The position numbers were made by a program, and so were the translations under genes. Under the pieces are notes generated by a model that saw only the letters and a program-made list of their open reading frames with translations, had not been told where the DNA came from and did not search any database. DNA of 64,000 nucleotides from Gongronella butleri (taxonomy: Eukaryota; Mucoromycota; Mucoromycetes; Mucorales; Cunninghamellaceae): positions 620,001 through 684,000 of the forward strand of contig JAIWZP010000003.1 in assembly GCA_025201375.1 (NCBI GenBank), given 5' to 3'. Positions 19,000 through 32,392 of this stretch are shown piece after piece (within the stretch, counting starts at the first letter, position 1; the number at the start of each line of letters is the position of its first letter).

Positions 19000-21900
19000 A
19001 TGTCTGACTATCAATCGATGCCCCTGTCCACGGATTTCTTCGACGTCAATGGACACGAGCTGAGCACGGAGACGAGAGAATCACGCAAGCGCAAGCAGCG
19101 CGCATCGACGACGGACGCTTATTTTGCGGATTACCAATGGCAGCAGCAGCAGCAGCAACATCAGCAGCATCAGCAGCAGCATGTCCAGGCGGCTCCTTCT
19201 GCTCCGGCGCAGCAAGACATGAGGCATCAACAACAACATTGGTCCAACACGATGGAGCAGGGCAACATGCACTCGGCAACAGTGCTTCCATCGCATGCGC
19301 CGCACGAATTGAAGATGGAGACGCAAGAGCTTGCTTCACATCATTCACAGCAGCAGCAACAGACGCATCATCCACAACAACAACAACAACAACAGCAGCC
19401 ATTTGCATTCGACGATTTCCATCAGGATTCCCAGGCGTTTTTTGACCAATACAAGTTCAATGCTATGGATACCTCGCACCCGGGCGCCAATACTGCTCCG
19501 ACGCACCCGCACCATCATGATCCGCAGCAGCAACCGCATCAGCAGCAGCATCAGGTCGCCTCGCACCACCAGCAACACCCACAAACCCTCCAAAACCAAC
19601 AACAAGCCGACCACGCGTCATCTCTTGACACGCTGCACTCGCTCTTGGCCTCGGACCCATCGTCGTCCATGCCATTGGCACCCTGGGACACGGATGCGTC
19701 GACAACATCGACATCCACTGCCTCTGCACCGCCTCCATCGTCCACAGCGTCCTCCATGGCCTATGCCCCGCAATCCGCTTTTTCTCCCGATGGATTCCTG
19801 GACTCGTTTGACAACAAGGTCCTGCAAAAACACGACTTTGATCTCGTCGGCACCCTGAGTTTACATAACAATACGGTAAAAAAAAAAAAAAATAGAGAAA
19901 ACTTGGAAAAAAAACTAGGAAAAGACGAGGGGGAAAAAAAAAAAGGCGCGGCTCGCGCGCTCATGCTCCCTTTCTTGAGCCTTTCTTGGGCCTTGTTTTT
20001 TTTTCTTGGGTTTATCGTGGTGCGACAACGTGGCTCATCCTTTTGTTCGATTTTGTCCGTGTTTTTTTTTTTTTTAGGTGACTGATCGATTGCCCACGTC
20101 ATCGGCTCCTCCTCATGCGGCGAATATGATGATGCTGGCGCACCAGCAGCACCAGCATCAACAGCAGCATCCACCGCAGCACCAACACCAACATCAACAA
20201 CAACAGCAGCAACAACATCATCCACCGCCGCCATTGTCCACGGGTGGCACGCCTCCATCGTCACCTGCCACCCTTCCATCCACGACGTCCAGCCCTGGTA
20301 TTTCTCCCATGTATGGGCGTCTCAATAACCTGTCGATTCGGCAACAGGCGCCCAATTTGCCCAATGCGCCATCATTTGCCGCAGGGATTCCCATGCCCTA
20401 TGCGAAGCCTGCCGAAATGGATATGATGATGGACGCGTCCATGTACGATGCGGGTCCTCCTTCTGCTCCGCCTCATCCTCATGCGCCTGCTCATCCTCCT
20501 TCGTCGCTCGACTTGGCAAATAGTCCGAATTCGGCGCCCAACACAATGTCAATGCACAAAACACCGCTCCCCCCGCGTAACCTGCATGCCGTCGCGACGG
20601 CACGCGTCATGCAACAACAGGCAACCGCCACAAAGATCAAGCCCATTATTCAACAATACTTGCATAGCAATGACCCCATTGCATTGGGCGAAAAGACAGT
20701 GATTATCATGTCCAGCAAGGTTGCACAAAAGAGCTATGGCACTGAAAAAAGGTTTGTTCCCTTTTCTTTTCGTCTCCCTCACACTCCCTTCCCCCCCCCG
20801 CTTTTTTTTAAAAAAGCCAAAAAAAAAAGCCTAGTTTCTTATTTTTTCTCATCCCTTAACTTTTTTTAGGTTTTTATGTCCCCCTCCCACGGCCATCCTC
20901 GTCGGGTCAACATGGTGGCCCAAACGGCCTCTTTCTGACAAGACAAGCATGGCTCACAACATGATGATGGATGCCTCGTCCTCGTCCACCGGTCATCCGC
21001 ATCACGGTGCACCACCTTTAGCTGGCGCATCGTCTACACAGGCCGGCACCGCGCAGTCGTCACAAGATCAAGATGACAATCCGTCGTTCCAAGAAGGCCA
21101 TGGTGACACCGCTTGCCTTGTCACACCCCCCAAGATCACCGTCTGCATCTCTGGGGAAGCGTCGTCTCAGCCGGGGCAGATCGAATGGTACACGCAGGCA
21201 AATGCCGGTGTCGTTGGCCAGACCGGATTTCCACGCCAGCCCGCCGTCCAAGCAAGCTCGCCTTCATCTGACGGTGCATCCACAATGTCCGCTGGAGGTT
21301 CATCCACGCGCTTCAAGAGCCACACACTCACTGAAACTCGCAACAATGGCAACGATTGGTACCACAATCCGCGCATGGAACCCATGGGCGGTGGACGATG
21401 CGTCTCCAAGCAGCTCTTCATCAATGACGCCGACGAGAAGCGCAAACGCGTCGAATGCCTCGTGAAAATCAACATCCGCGGCCTATGGCAGGGCACACTC
21501 GCCGGAAAGGGCATCAAGGTCATCTCAAAACCCTCCAAAAAGCGCCAGAGCGTCAAGAACATGGACTGTAATAGAAATTATGAAAAAGAGAGAGAGAGAA
21601 AGAGAGATAGAAAAAAAAGGATAAATCTGACAATTGACCCCCTTTCCTCCCTTGAAAAAATAGTGTGCATTCACCACGGCTCCATTGTGTCGTTATTCAA
21701 TCGCATCCGGTCGCAGACCGTGTCCACAAAGTATCTTGGCGTGTCCAATGGTGCGGACTCGCCTTTTGCGTACCCTGGACAGCAGGTGAATGTCAATGAC
21801 TCGACCAAGCCTGGCAACGAGGGTAAGAAAATGAGGACAAAAAAAAAAAAAAAAAAGAAAGGTGGGGAAGGAACCCTTATTTTGCTCATTTCCTTCTCTT

Positions 21901-23664
21901 TTTTACTCATTTCCTTCTCTGTTTTTCCTCATTTCCTTTGTGTTTTCCTCATTTCCTTTCAAAAAAGGCACTTGCTTTGTGGCACGGACAACGTCGTGGG
22001 ACCCGTTCATCATTTGGCTGGTGGACACGTCGCGGCCTCCGGAGCAGCAAAAATTCAGGGACGAAAGGCATGCGTCGTATCAGCCCGAGGACTTTATCGG
22101 GCACCGGTCGTTCAATCCAAGCGTAAAATATCCACCGCCTCCAGCCATTGCGCTGCGCAACACGTCGCAACAGCCGCTCGCCATTCACTACAATCAGCAC
22201 ATTGTGCTTCAATGCCTCACCACAGGCCTCGTCAGCCCCGTCATGATCATCCGCAAGGTGGACAAGGCATCGACCGTGGTGGGCGGTGCACGGTGCATGG
22301 ATGAGCCGCTGCTGGCCAATGGCGGCGAATTCGGCGACGAGATTTTGGGCGATCCCGTGTCGCAATTGCACAAGGTTGCTTTGCAAATTGTCCATGACCC
22401 TTCGCACAATGCACATCCCTCGTATCAACAGCAACATGCTGGCGCCGACCTGATTGCCGGCATCATGGAATACATGTTGCCACGTTATTCCGCACCCGTC
22501 TCGTACCTCGCTTGTCTCAATGATATGGTCGGCATGCACAAAGCCACCGAACACAGGCAACCCATCTTGAAAAACCCTCCGCCACCACCGGCTTCATCCT
22601 CTGCACAGCCCATGCATTCAAATACAGGGGCAGGCGCCGTCAATGCGCCCTATCACGAAGAATTGATAGAGGAAAATGGCAGAGTTGTGCGAAAACGCAA
22701 AGTTTCTGCGTTTGCTACACCCATGGCGTCCATGTCCGCGTCAACTGCCCACCAGATGCCGCCCATGGCGCCCAATCACGACGTGTTCCAGGTTCCCCGT
22801 CGTCGTGGCAACAGCTATGACGAATTCGGGCTTGTCCAGCAACAACAGCAACAACATCCACAACATGTCCAGCATACGCCTCAACTGCCGCAACAGCCAT
22901 CCCCGCCTTTTGGCCAAGACAATGCATGGCAAAATCCGGCAACCACGAATAGTAGCAGCACAAGCAATAATCACCGCGCACGGTCCGTATCGTCCATTGA
23001 TGATCATCGACGTGTTTCTACCAGTTCATCCGCGTCGTCGGGTGGTGCGTCCAATTCATGGATCAATGGCCCTCTCGGTGGCGCCTACTGGTCCGAGGAC
23101 GTGTCCGATGCCGCTGTCTGGACCCTTGTTGGCACAGACATTGCCACATTTACCTTTTTGCCACCACCGTACACCCGACATGACCCTGTTTCATCGATGA
23201 ATGCCTCGTTCTCTTCGTCGGCCGACGAAAACGAGGCAACCACCCCACCATCGGCAGCATCCATGTCCTCGTCACACCGCGGGTCCATGTCCACCAACCC
23301 ACCAAACACCATGTTCCCACACTTGTCGCATTATACCACGCTGCCCGACGATTTGCTGCAGCTCCATGGCGAAAACCTCACACGCGACATGCAGGTCTGG
23401 TTCGCAGACGTCAAATCCCCGCACGTAGAATACAAGAGCCGCGAATGCGTCCTTGTAAAGATCCCACCACGCAAAGATCTCCTCGAATCGGCCCACGTTG
23501 ACAAGCAACCCGACGACCCAATGGCATCCGTAGCTGCCACACACACCGCGCAACAGCGTCTCCCGAGGACACCGTCGCCACAACACTCCCACAAAGTATC
23601 GCTTTTGCTGGTCAAGGCGGTCGATGGCATCATCCACAAGACAGGCATCCATTATGCGTTTTAA
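19000..23664 (+). CDS. CSL-family (CBF1/Su(H)/Lag-1) transcription factor
   Basis: Exons 19000-19875, 20078-20751, 20870-21567, 21664-21822 and 21968-23664 total 4104 bases, exactly 1368 codons (1367 residues). The N-terminal 500 residues are Gln/His-rich and look disordered. The DNA-binding core follows: VAQKSYGTEKRFLCPPP bridges exons 2-3, SKQLFINDADEKRKRVECLV and DLCIHHG...LFNRIRSQTVSTKYL mark the LAG1-type and beta-trefoil domains, and the C-terminal Ig-like (TIG) fold runs about residues 1000-1290. CSL proteins bind GTGGGAA-like sites; in fission yeast Cbf11 and Cbf12 act in adhesion, lipid metabolism and cell-cycle control. Length and a long disordered N-terminus are typical of fungal CSL proteins. 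An insert of about 60 residues separates the first two conserved blocks. The upstream in-frame extension is low-complexity leader, so I chose ATG 19000. Confidence 0.93.
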
Positions 23665-24189
23665 AAAAAAATCAAAAATCTTTTTCCCCTTCCCCCCCCT
23701 TTTTTTTAAAGCTACTTAATTTGATCTCTTTCTCTTCCTCAAATTGACACCCACCTTGTATGATACGCCCCCCACTCTTGGTTGACATTTTGTCTATGAT
23801 TTTCTTTCCTATTTTTTTTTGTTTCTTTACGCGCCATTTTCTATGCTTTACCCCCTCCCCTGCCTCTCTTTTTCAGTCTTTTCTTTTCCAATTCTTCACG
23901 TCCACCCTTCCCCTTGCACACGATATCATGCCCCCGCAACACCAACACCAACACCTTTGTACAATACTCGAAATTTACCTTGAAAATAAAAAATGGATTC
24001 CTTGTTTGCTTTTCTTTCAATTTATTTTTGTGACTATCTTTTTTTTCTGATGACGGTTTGCATTTCTGCGCCCATCAGGGATTCTATTATTCGCATCGTT
24101 GGCCAACAAATGACTAATATAGCGTTTTTAGTGTATTTTGATCGTCGCCAATGAATAGCCAATCTCTACAGGCGTGTTTTTAATGTTTC
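23665..24189. other. 3' flank of the CSL gene, no gene seen
   Basis: T-rich 3' untranslated and intergenic sequence. AATAAA-like signals are present around 23986. Nothing else was recognised before the R1 repeats begin. Confidence 0.5.
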
Positions 24190-27050
24190 TCCGGCGATCA
24201 TGAGTGTTCTCGTTCAAACGTGTCCATCCCTGACGCGCTGCGACCACTGGACGGTGTGCAAATCACCACTTTTGAAAATGGCGGATTTTCCAAGGGGCAC
24301 AGTCGACTCGCGGAAAATCGTCAAATTTAGGTCCTCGGATCGCCATGCTACTTCAACTACATGGTGATGTCACTCCAATAACCAACACAAATGCAATAAA
24401 AAAAGGGGGTGCATCAGTTGATTGCCACGTAAATGCAATCTGCCTCTTTTTTTTCGCCTCAAGGAAAAGTCGACGAAAATTGGCCATCGAGCCGTGAAAC
24501 AGAGACCATCAGAAAGGGCGCGGCCTTTTGCGTACGTGAATGTCAATGATCACAGCAAAAAGCGAGTTCCAGGAAGATTTTTCGCGAGCAGTCCGTCTGC
24601 AGCGAAACTTTGTCGCGTGATAAACCGCGTCAGGCATCGAGGAACACGCGTGTGTTCTTAAGACAATAGATGCATCTGGCGTCTCTCTTTCTTGTGAACG
24701 TGCTTGCGCGGCTTTATACGTGCGTTTTTATTGTGCAATTCGCTGTTGAAATTTAAACCAGAATCGCTCATTGCTCGTTCGTGAGCAGGGTGACCACACT
24801 CTTTTTTGTCATTTTCCGCGGTTTCTCCACGATGCCCCTTGTGTGCAAGTTCCACGCCATTCTGGAGACCTGGGTTTTCGATTTCGATTTTGCGGGCCCG
24901 CCACGACATTTGCATGTAGCGCGCTCAAGTGAATTGCAAACATGCTGCGGATTGACTTCCGTTCGGGGTTTCCAGCTTGCTCTTTCACGCTGACAAGCTT
25001 TTTGAATCTAGCGGTGCTGGCGTGGGGGGAACTTGCCTATATACTCATCCTTAAATACTATTTTTGATGATTCTCTCCAGAAAATACGCTTTCCAAATGG
25101 TCCCGCGTTTAAACCAAACCATTGGTCCGCACAAGAGCTCAACAACGTCAAGCTATCGCAACAGCAATTCATTCATTGGAACGCGAGTAAATTCACAAAT
25201 TGTTGTATTTTGACATTTTTCGCCGATTTGGCTGGGACACCACGAACGACGACGCGCCGATACTGCTGTGGTTGCTTCTGTTCACTCTCTGGCCGGTATT
25301 ACATAAAAAAAAAGAGCCGACCCAAAAGATGATTGCCGAGAAAATGAGTAAATAAACTCTCTTTGCAGCTATTTAAAAAAAATCTGTGGCCAAATAACGC
25401 ATGGATTACAGAAAAAATATGCTTCACATCGCAGGGCCGTTCTTTCGAAGCGTCCATGTAATGTTTGGGCCACTTTGGTTACAAACTGCACCTATTGCAA
25501 ATTGATGCTTTAATATTTTTCGATTTCCATGACTTTTTTGCCCAATATGAATTAATCTCACTCAAATCTCACTTCTCAGAAATAAATGGCGTGTCAGATC
25601 TTTACTTGCTGTTAAAACAAAAGATGAATACAAATAACATGATTGTCGACAATATTGCGATTTGAGAGGTTTTGGTGTCTTTTGGTTGCATGTCCATACA
25701 TCCGCAGGATACATTGGCATTAAAAGATTTACATCCATTATTCTAAGCCTTCTCGTTCAAATGAGCTCACCCGCAAGGCGCTGCGGCCCCTGGACGGCGT
25801 GCAATGGCCATGTTCAAAAACCACGGATTTCCCAAAGGGTACAGTCGAGGACTTAAATTTAGGACGTTCAATTGCCACGCCATTTGCACATATGGTGAGT
25901 GGCGCCACTTCACCGATGAAAATGCATTAAAAACAAATGGTCAATAGGCTGGTTGTCGCGTAAAAAGCAAAAGGCTGTAAATTTTCATCTCAAGGTAAAG
26001 TCAGCGAGGACTAGCCGCAGCGCCCTGAAATTCATGTCAACAGAAAGCGCATGACGTGAAGCGTGCGTAGCCTCGGGTGATCATTAAAAAAAGATGAGTT
26101 TCGGCAGAATGAACTTAAAAATAAAGCTACGCGTGAAGATTCCACGCGTGAAAACCCGCGTCAAATATTGAAATTCACGCGTCCTTTTTAATTCAAATCC
26201 ATGCATTAGAAGCACGACTCGCTGAAGGACCCGTCAAACGTAGGTTCACGTTGCGTTTGGGTGGCGCTATTCTCGTGTAAAGTTTAAAGCCAAAACGCTC
26301 TTTGCTCGTCAATGAGCAGGTGAAGCATGTTTTTTTTTTGCATTTTCGGTGGTTTCTCCATGCTGCTCATGTAGTGTGCAAGTTTGGTGCGATTCTGAGG
26401 ACCCAAGTTTTCAATTTTGGATTTGAAGGCTCAGCGTGACTAAATTTTGATTGGAGTGTGCCACGCCCAGGTACTTTTGTAACATCTGCAAATGGACTCC
26501 CATTAGAATTTCCGGCCTTGCCATTTCACGTTTGGGATTATTTTGAGGTCCTGCAGTGCGAAGGGGGCCAAGTTGCCCATGTACGAATCACCAAAAATGA
26601 TATTCTTAGTGATTAAAGTCAAACACTTTCTCAAGTGGACCTTTTGTTTAAATCAGCACATTATTCACACAAGCTCTGATCAACTTCAAGCTTCGTCGGC
26701 CGAGATTCCATCATTTGAAACTCGAGCCATCCGCGTATTGAGATCTTTTTGCATTGGCCATGCTATTAGTCTGGAACACCACGATCCATCGAAGCGCCAA
26801 ACTTGCTTCAGACGCTTTAGTCCTCTATTTGTCGCACGCTGTGCTCAAAAAAGGGGCGATCCCAAAAGCTGGTCACCGTGAAATGAGCGTATTTGGCCAT
26901 CTTTCTGAACAACAAGATCCATCGACATGCTAAACTTGCTGCAAACACTGTAGTTCTCTATTTGTCGCACACTTGTGCTCAAAAAAAGGTCGATCCCAGA
27001 AGACAGTTCGCCGTGATATGAGCAAATGAGGCCACTCTTTGCAGTCTATT
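24190..27050. repeat. Tandemly arranged copies of dispersed repeat R1
   Basis: Two direct, diverged copies of a unit of about 1.2 kb: about 24190-25400 and about 25740-26900. A further duplicate of the last 130 bp follows (about 26900-27040; both end in a block with CTATTTGTCGCAC). Shared landmarks are CTCGTTCAAA near the start, a TTTCCAAGG...CAGTCGA block, a CTCAAGG block and GTGCTCAAAAAA near the end. Other fragments lie at 665-860, 46600-47300 and, inverted, 37640-37800. No coding capacity or terminal structure was recognised. Confidence 0.65.
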
Positions 27051-28169
27051 TGGCAATTTCTCTATAAGTTATTGGGAAAAAAAGTGATACCACCGCATAG
27101 AGGCGTTCTTTGCAACATCCGCGTAAGTTTGGAAACACTCGAGTTGAGTGAAGCTCGAAAAAAAAGGGGTAAGCAGAGGCGGGGAAACGTGTATTTTTGG
27201 CATTTGGGTTGAGATGAGATCGGCGTGGTTTCCTCGTTCTCTCCCCTCCCCCCAATCCCTGCGCGACAACCAAGCGTGGCGGTCTTTTGTTGATCTTGTG
27301 ACGGATGAAGTCGTTAGAGTGTGGGGTAAAAGCGGGGGCCAAGGGGATGGGCAATTTTCTTTTATTGATGTTTGCGGTCGGTGCGACGTTGCGCCGCACG
27401 TGAACTAGTCCGGATTTGTCCATGAAACCGTCCATTGTTCGTTGGTCGGGGGTTGGGTTGCATCAAGCATCCATTTTTTTTTTTTTGTTTGTGTCCCTTT
27501 TCAAGAAAGATTTGCTTGCTTGCCCCACGTGCCGTTTGTTAAAACATGGTGCGTGTGACCCTGCACCACTGTAGCTCCCACACATCCACGCGCGCTCACT
27601 GTTGCCTTGCGGCAAAACCATTCTTGAGGGGTGATGTTGCTTGGCAATGCTCACACGCTGCCACACCGTGAAGAAAAATGAACACAATTGGTCTTTTTAT
27701 CGTCGTGACGTCAAGAAAAAAGGATATCAATAGAAAATGGGAGAGGGGGAAGACTATGTACCGAGCTCGGAGGAGACAACAATGGAAAGGAGAAAGAGGC
27801 GGAGGCGGAGGGGGGGGGTAACAAGGGGAATGATCTAAAGCAAAAAACGAAAAAAAAAGAGAAAGTGTACAATCTAGGGAAGTTGGCGTCCAATTGCTGT
27901 CACAAGGGTGGTGGTGGTGGTGGTGGAAAAGAATGAAATGGAAGAAAAGGAAAAGAGAGGGAGGGGGGAGAAGTGATACATGAGAAGACGCGCTCGCTAG
28001 GATAAAAAAGGGGAATGCGACGCGCAGCAAAATAAAAAAAAAAAAAAAGAAAAAAGAAAAAGTAACTAAGAAAAAATACACCGGATTTTGCCACATGCAC
28101 GACGAGGGGCGGGCGAATGGCTAGTAATCAATACTATTAGGGAAGTAAGGGGGTGGGGTAGGGTTGAGG
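27051..28169. other. Spacer with purine-rich strand, no gene seen
   Basis: Between the R1 repeats and the 3' end of the phosphodiesterase gene. From about 27720 to 28080 the plus strand is strongly purine-rich. Long open frames here encode only Phe/Ser/Pro runs and are not believable. Position 28170 is the stop of the PDE gene on the other strand. Confidence 0.5.
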
Positions 28170-31100
28170 CTATTGAATGAAGCATTGGCAATAGACGGGT
28201 CCGTCGAGCCAACCCGGGGGCTGTTGTGTGGATGGAAACTGGGACAGGGATGACAGGTCGTCCTCGACTTTGAGGTGGTAGCCTGTCATTGCCATGGCAG
28301 GCATCCTTGTCAGTTCGCTGGTGGTGGTGTCAATGGACAATCGCTGGCGCAGCGCCACGGCGGCCGATGGATCGGACGCGTGCTCGCCGCCACCGCCACC
28401 AGCCGCCTTGCTGCTGGGCGTGCTTGGCGCGGTTGCGGACGTGGGCGTCGTGCCATTGGCCGTCGCCTTGGCCGATTTTCCATCACCCGCATCCACATCC
28501 ACGCCACCGCTGCCGCCCACCGCGTCCCCATGCAATTGCTGCTTGTACTGCTGCCACAAATGCAAGTTGCCCTCCATCTGATCCACAGCAAAGCTCATGT
28601 CTAGGGTGGGAAAAAAAAAAGAACAATGAGCCTCGACTGCCTTTTTTTTTTTTTTGCGCCCTCCCCCTTTTTTTTCTGCAATGCATTTTACCTTGCATGG
28701 TGTCGCGGACCTGTTGAAACAGGCCCATGGCAACAAAGCGGATGAAGCCAATTTGCGAATCTTCCAAGACGACCTTGTTGCGGTCATTGACGGGCGACAC
28801 CGGCATGCCCATGGCCTTTTCAAGGTCGCCCTGACACGCAAACTCTTCGACCAGCAGCTCCGCCCACTTTTTCGCCTGCGCAAAGGGTCGCGCCTTTGAA
28901 AAAGAAGAAAAATGGGTTATTATGTGCCCATATTAATGCCTATTTTGCCCCATTTAGCCCCATTTGATCCCTTACCACGTTGCTAATGTCGGCGCATTTG
29001 ATGATGGCGCTGCAGAGCAACAGGCGTTCCTGGTCGTCGTCGAGCGCCGAGGTGGAATTCCTTAGCCTGAAGGTCTGTTCTTTGAATTTAGCGACATAGT
29101 CATTGTGCAAGGACATGTCCGTGGCAAGGATGCTGGTGACCACGGTCTTGCGGAACTCTGATCATGAAAAAAAAGGAAGGGGCCGTCATTGGTATTGCGT
29201 CCGACGTCATTGCGCCACGCTTTTTTTTTTTTACCTTGGTAATTGGCGCCAGGAACATCCGCTTGTGCAATTTGGTCCAAATGATGCTTTTTCATGAGCT
29301 GGAAGAGCGTCATGGAGTGGAAGCTTTCCAGCACCGATCGATCATTGTACACCATGGCCAGTGGCGTGGATGAATTCACCTGACAGATGATAAAAAGATA
29401 AAAAAAAATGAGCAAATGGGGCCCCCATTGTTTCTTTTTTTTCGCGCACGGTGGGGATGAAGAATGATGGATGATGCTGTTTGTGCTCCCCTTTTTTTTC
29501 CCCATTGTCGCGCTCGCAATCGGCGCGTGACCCGTGCCGTCACTCGTATTCCCCCCAGTGTTTGTTCTCTTTTTTTTGTGTTTTTTTGCTTTTTTTTTTT
29601 TGTTTTTTTTGTGTTGCATGCTTACCAAGAACAGATTGTTCACACCGGGATGGGCGGCGTCATGGCCAATGGCGGCAATGAAGAGGGCAAGCAGATCGAT
29701 GGGGCGAAGTAGGTCCTGGGGGCGCTTGATTGGATGCGGGCGAGATGGGTATGGCAGCAATCCAAGTTGGCGCACAATGTAATACGTGCATTGTAGAACG
29801 TCGACGGCATGGGCAAAGTTGTGATAGGGATTCGCATCATGGTACACGCTCGAGAGGTCATTTATAAAGTCGTACAATTGTTCTACAAGAATGAAAAAAA
29901 GAAAAAAGAAATTAGAGTTCACCTGGGGTATGGGCTCCTGCTCCATAGCTCTCTCCTATGTCGGCCTTTTGTATCACCGTAACGTGAAAAAAAACGGCAT
30001 GGTCATCCCCTCTCTCTCTCACTCGCTTGCCTCTCCACTTTGTTTTTTGGCGCATTGGCTTTTTTGGCTTTTTTTTTAAGCTATTTACCTTGGGTCAAAA
30101 GAAGGCATTCCAAGTCCTGGCAGGCAAGCAATGGTTTGAACATGAGGATCACGCAATGGATCAGATCCTGATGGCTCATGTCAAAGGGCGAAAAGTCCCA
30201 GCGATCGATCTTGTCTTGCAGCCAAGAGCGATGATCCCTTTGGAAATAAAAAAAAAAGTGTGTGTGAGAGAGAGGGAGGCAAGGCCTGGTGACACAACCT
30301 AAAACCATGTTTCCATCCTCCCCGCGCACCCGCGTGCACAACGTGTTGCACTTGCTGTCAAAACAGAAGCTGGTCGTCGCTCTTTTCGCTCTGTTTTTTT
30401 TTTGTTTTACCTTGATAAGGCCATCTCAATGGCAGCGGGCGGGGCCGGTGCATAAATGTCCAACACGGTTTTGGCAAAGCTAAAAAAAAAAAAAAAAGTC
30501 AAAAAAAAAAAAAAAACGATTGAGCATGCATGGTCCGGCCGGCCCACTTGCTCACGTTATGCTTTTCTCATGCTTTACATGGTATCTTTGTGCACCAAAT
30601 CCTTGACACGGTGTTTAAGGCCGCCACATGCGTTCAATTGATGCGGATCTTGCAGACTGGTCGGTGTGATGGGTGTTGTGGCTGTGGTGGCCGTAGTGGT
30701 GGTGGTTGTCGTCGTGTTGGTGGTGGTTGTGGCGGCTGGCGAGATGACATGGTCGCTAGACAGCGTGGGTGTGGAGCTCTCGTGAATCTTTGAATGCATG
30801 CGCTGGCGATGGAGTGACTAGAAATAAAAAAAATTCAGGGGGAGCCGGTGAGATCATGAAAATGAGGGGGAAAGTGCCATTGCAAGTGTAGGGGAAGGGG
30901 AATTCCATTGTTACCAGAAACAGTGTTTTGACGACATCGTGCTGCATTGGCTTTAGAATGTAGTCGGTGGCACCTGCATGGACACAATCGAGCATAAAGG
31001 ACGGCTGATCATTGCAGGAACAGACTAGAAATGACACCAAAAAAAAAAGAGTCTAGCAAGCCTAGTTTTTCTTGTTTTTTTTTTTTTGTTCTCGCGTTTT

Positions 31101-31779
31101 ACCTATAATGGGCACATTATCATCGTCGACGAGTTGCACGAGGGTGGCAATCCATGTGGTGTTTGCAAAGTCGCCGAGGGAATCGTCGTGTGCATCATTG
31201 AGGTCTAAGAGCAGCAGTGTTGATGGCTGTTCCTTGATCCATGTCAATGCTTTGCTCTTGTCCGAGGTGATCGACACTACAAAACGTGAAAGGTTTCCGT
31301 CAGTAAAAAGGCCAAAGCGACACAAGGAAAAAAAAAAGTCGCTCATGTCACACAAACACTAGGCCTTTTTCATCGCCTCCCCCCCTCTTGTATTGAAAGA
31401 AAAAAGAAGCCTCCTCCTCCTCCTCGTCCCTCGTCCTCCCCCCCCCCACCTCCCCGCCCCGCCGCTCCACATCTCCTTTTTACCACCACGCGCCTCCCCT
31501 TCATTCAGAAGCCCGTGGGTGGCCATTCATCGCATGGCCCTGTTGTCAAGCGGGTGCCCTTTTTGTTCGTTTTCCCCCCTTTTTGCCCATTTTGCACTTT
31601 TTCTTTTCTTTTTTTTGGGCCTTACCTTGGGCAAACGTCGAGCTGAGCAGGGACAAGTAATCGGGCGTGGTTGTTTCGTCGGCAGTGGGTGCGGGCGAGG
31701 CGTCGGCGCTCTCAATGACAAAGGGCTGAGGCGCGGCATGTTGTTGTAAAATGACGACGGTGCAATGAGATGGATCCAT
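28170..31779 (-). CDS. RegA-type cyclic nucleotide phosphodiesterase with N-terminal receiver-like domain
   Basis: Eleven exons: 31779-31626, 31276-31103, 31024-30915, 30817-30579, 30479-30411, 30237-30089, 29882-29626, 29379-29235, 29157-28976, 28893-28692 and 28600-28170; 2112 bases, 703 residues. Residues about 50-145 look like a two-component receiver: LLLLDLN with the candidate phospho-Asp D76, VPIIVCSCND with S112, and the hallmark ATDYILKPM with K134. The usual acidic pair of the first strand is not evident. Residues about 215-560 are a class I HD phosphodiesterase: YHNFAHAVDV (H319, H323), IGHDAAHPG (H372, D373) and KCADISNVARPF (D489). The tail is Gly/Ala/Ser-rich. The family hydrolyses cAMP/cGMP. 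Dictyostelium RegA has the same order and is switched by phosphorelay; whether this receiver is active is inference. Confidence 0.9.
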
Positions 31780-32392
31780 GATCGTAATTCGAGGCGGCAA
31801 AATGAAAGCGTGAGTGGAGCAAATTAACTACAGGTGCATAAAATAAGGTATCTAAGAGGGAAAGGGGGTGTGAAACAAAAAAGAGGCGCGTGCTTTGGCT
31901 AAAAAAAAAAAAATTTGGCAAAAAGGCAAGCAACAAGGGCAAGATGGAGGGCAACCGAGAGACAATGAGAAGCGTCACGGCTTGGAATGCAATGAGGTGA
32001 GAGAGAGGAGGAAGGGGGGATGCAACAAAGGTGGAAAGAGGGAAAAAAGGGGACGTGGGCGCTACAACAACAAGGTCCCGAGAAAAAGACGAGGCCAGAA
32101 AGAGAGTGCGTGAAGTGAGTGAGTGAGTGTGAGTGTGTGTGGTGCGTGTGTATTGGAACAAGAGCCGAGTAAAAAAAAAAAATAAGGGGGGAAAGCAACA
32201 CACCCAACGAACAAGAAAGCAACAAACAAAGAGAAAAAAGAGGAAGAAGAAGAAGAAAAAAAAAAGAGAGGGAGACCAAAAAGAAAAAAAAAAGGGGGAG
32301 ACAGGGAAAAAGGAGCAAAGCGAGCGACCAAAGGTTACACAAGTCGGCCAAATGTGGGTAATGCTGTTTGGTTTGACGCCCTCTTTTTCTTT
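31780..32392. other. Promoter region of the PDE gene, CT-rich on its coding strand
   Basis: 613 bases between the PDE start and the stop of the CM1 gene; both genes run on the minus strand. The plus strand is almost all purine from 32160 to 32320, with a GTGAGT/GTGT microsatellite near 32110-32150. No gene was recognised. Confidence 0.5.

Noticed and set aside
27596..28096. 166-codon minus-strand frame downstream of the PDE gene
   Set aside because: Encodes Phe/Ser/Pro runs from a purine-rich plus strand; no domain.
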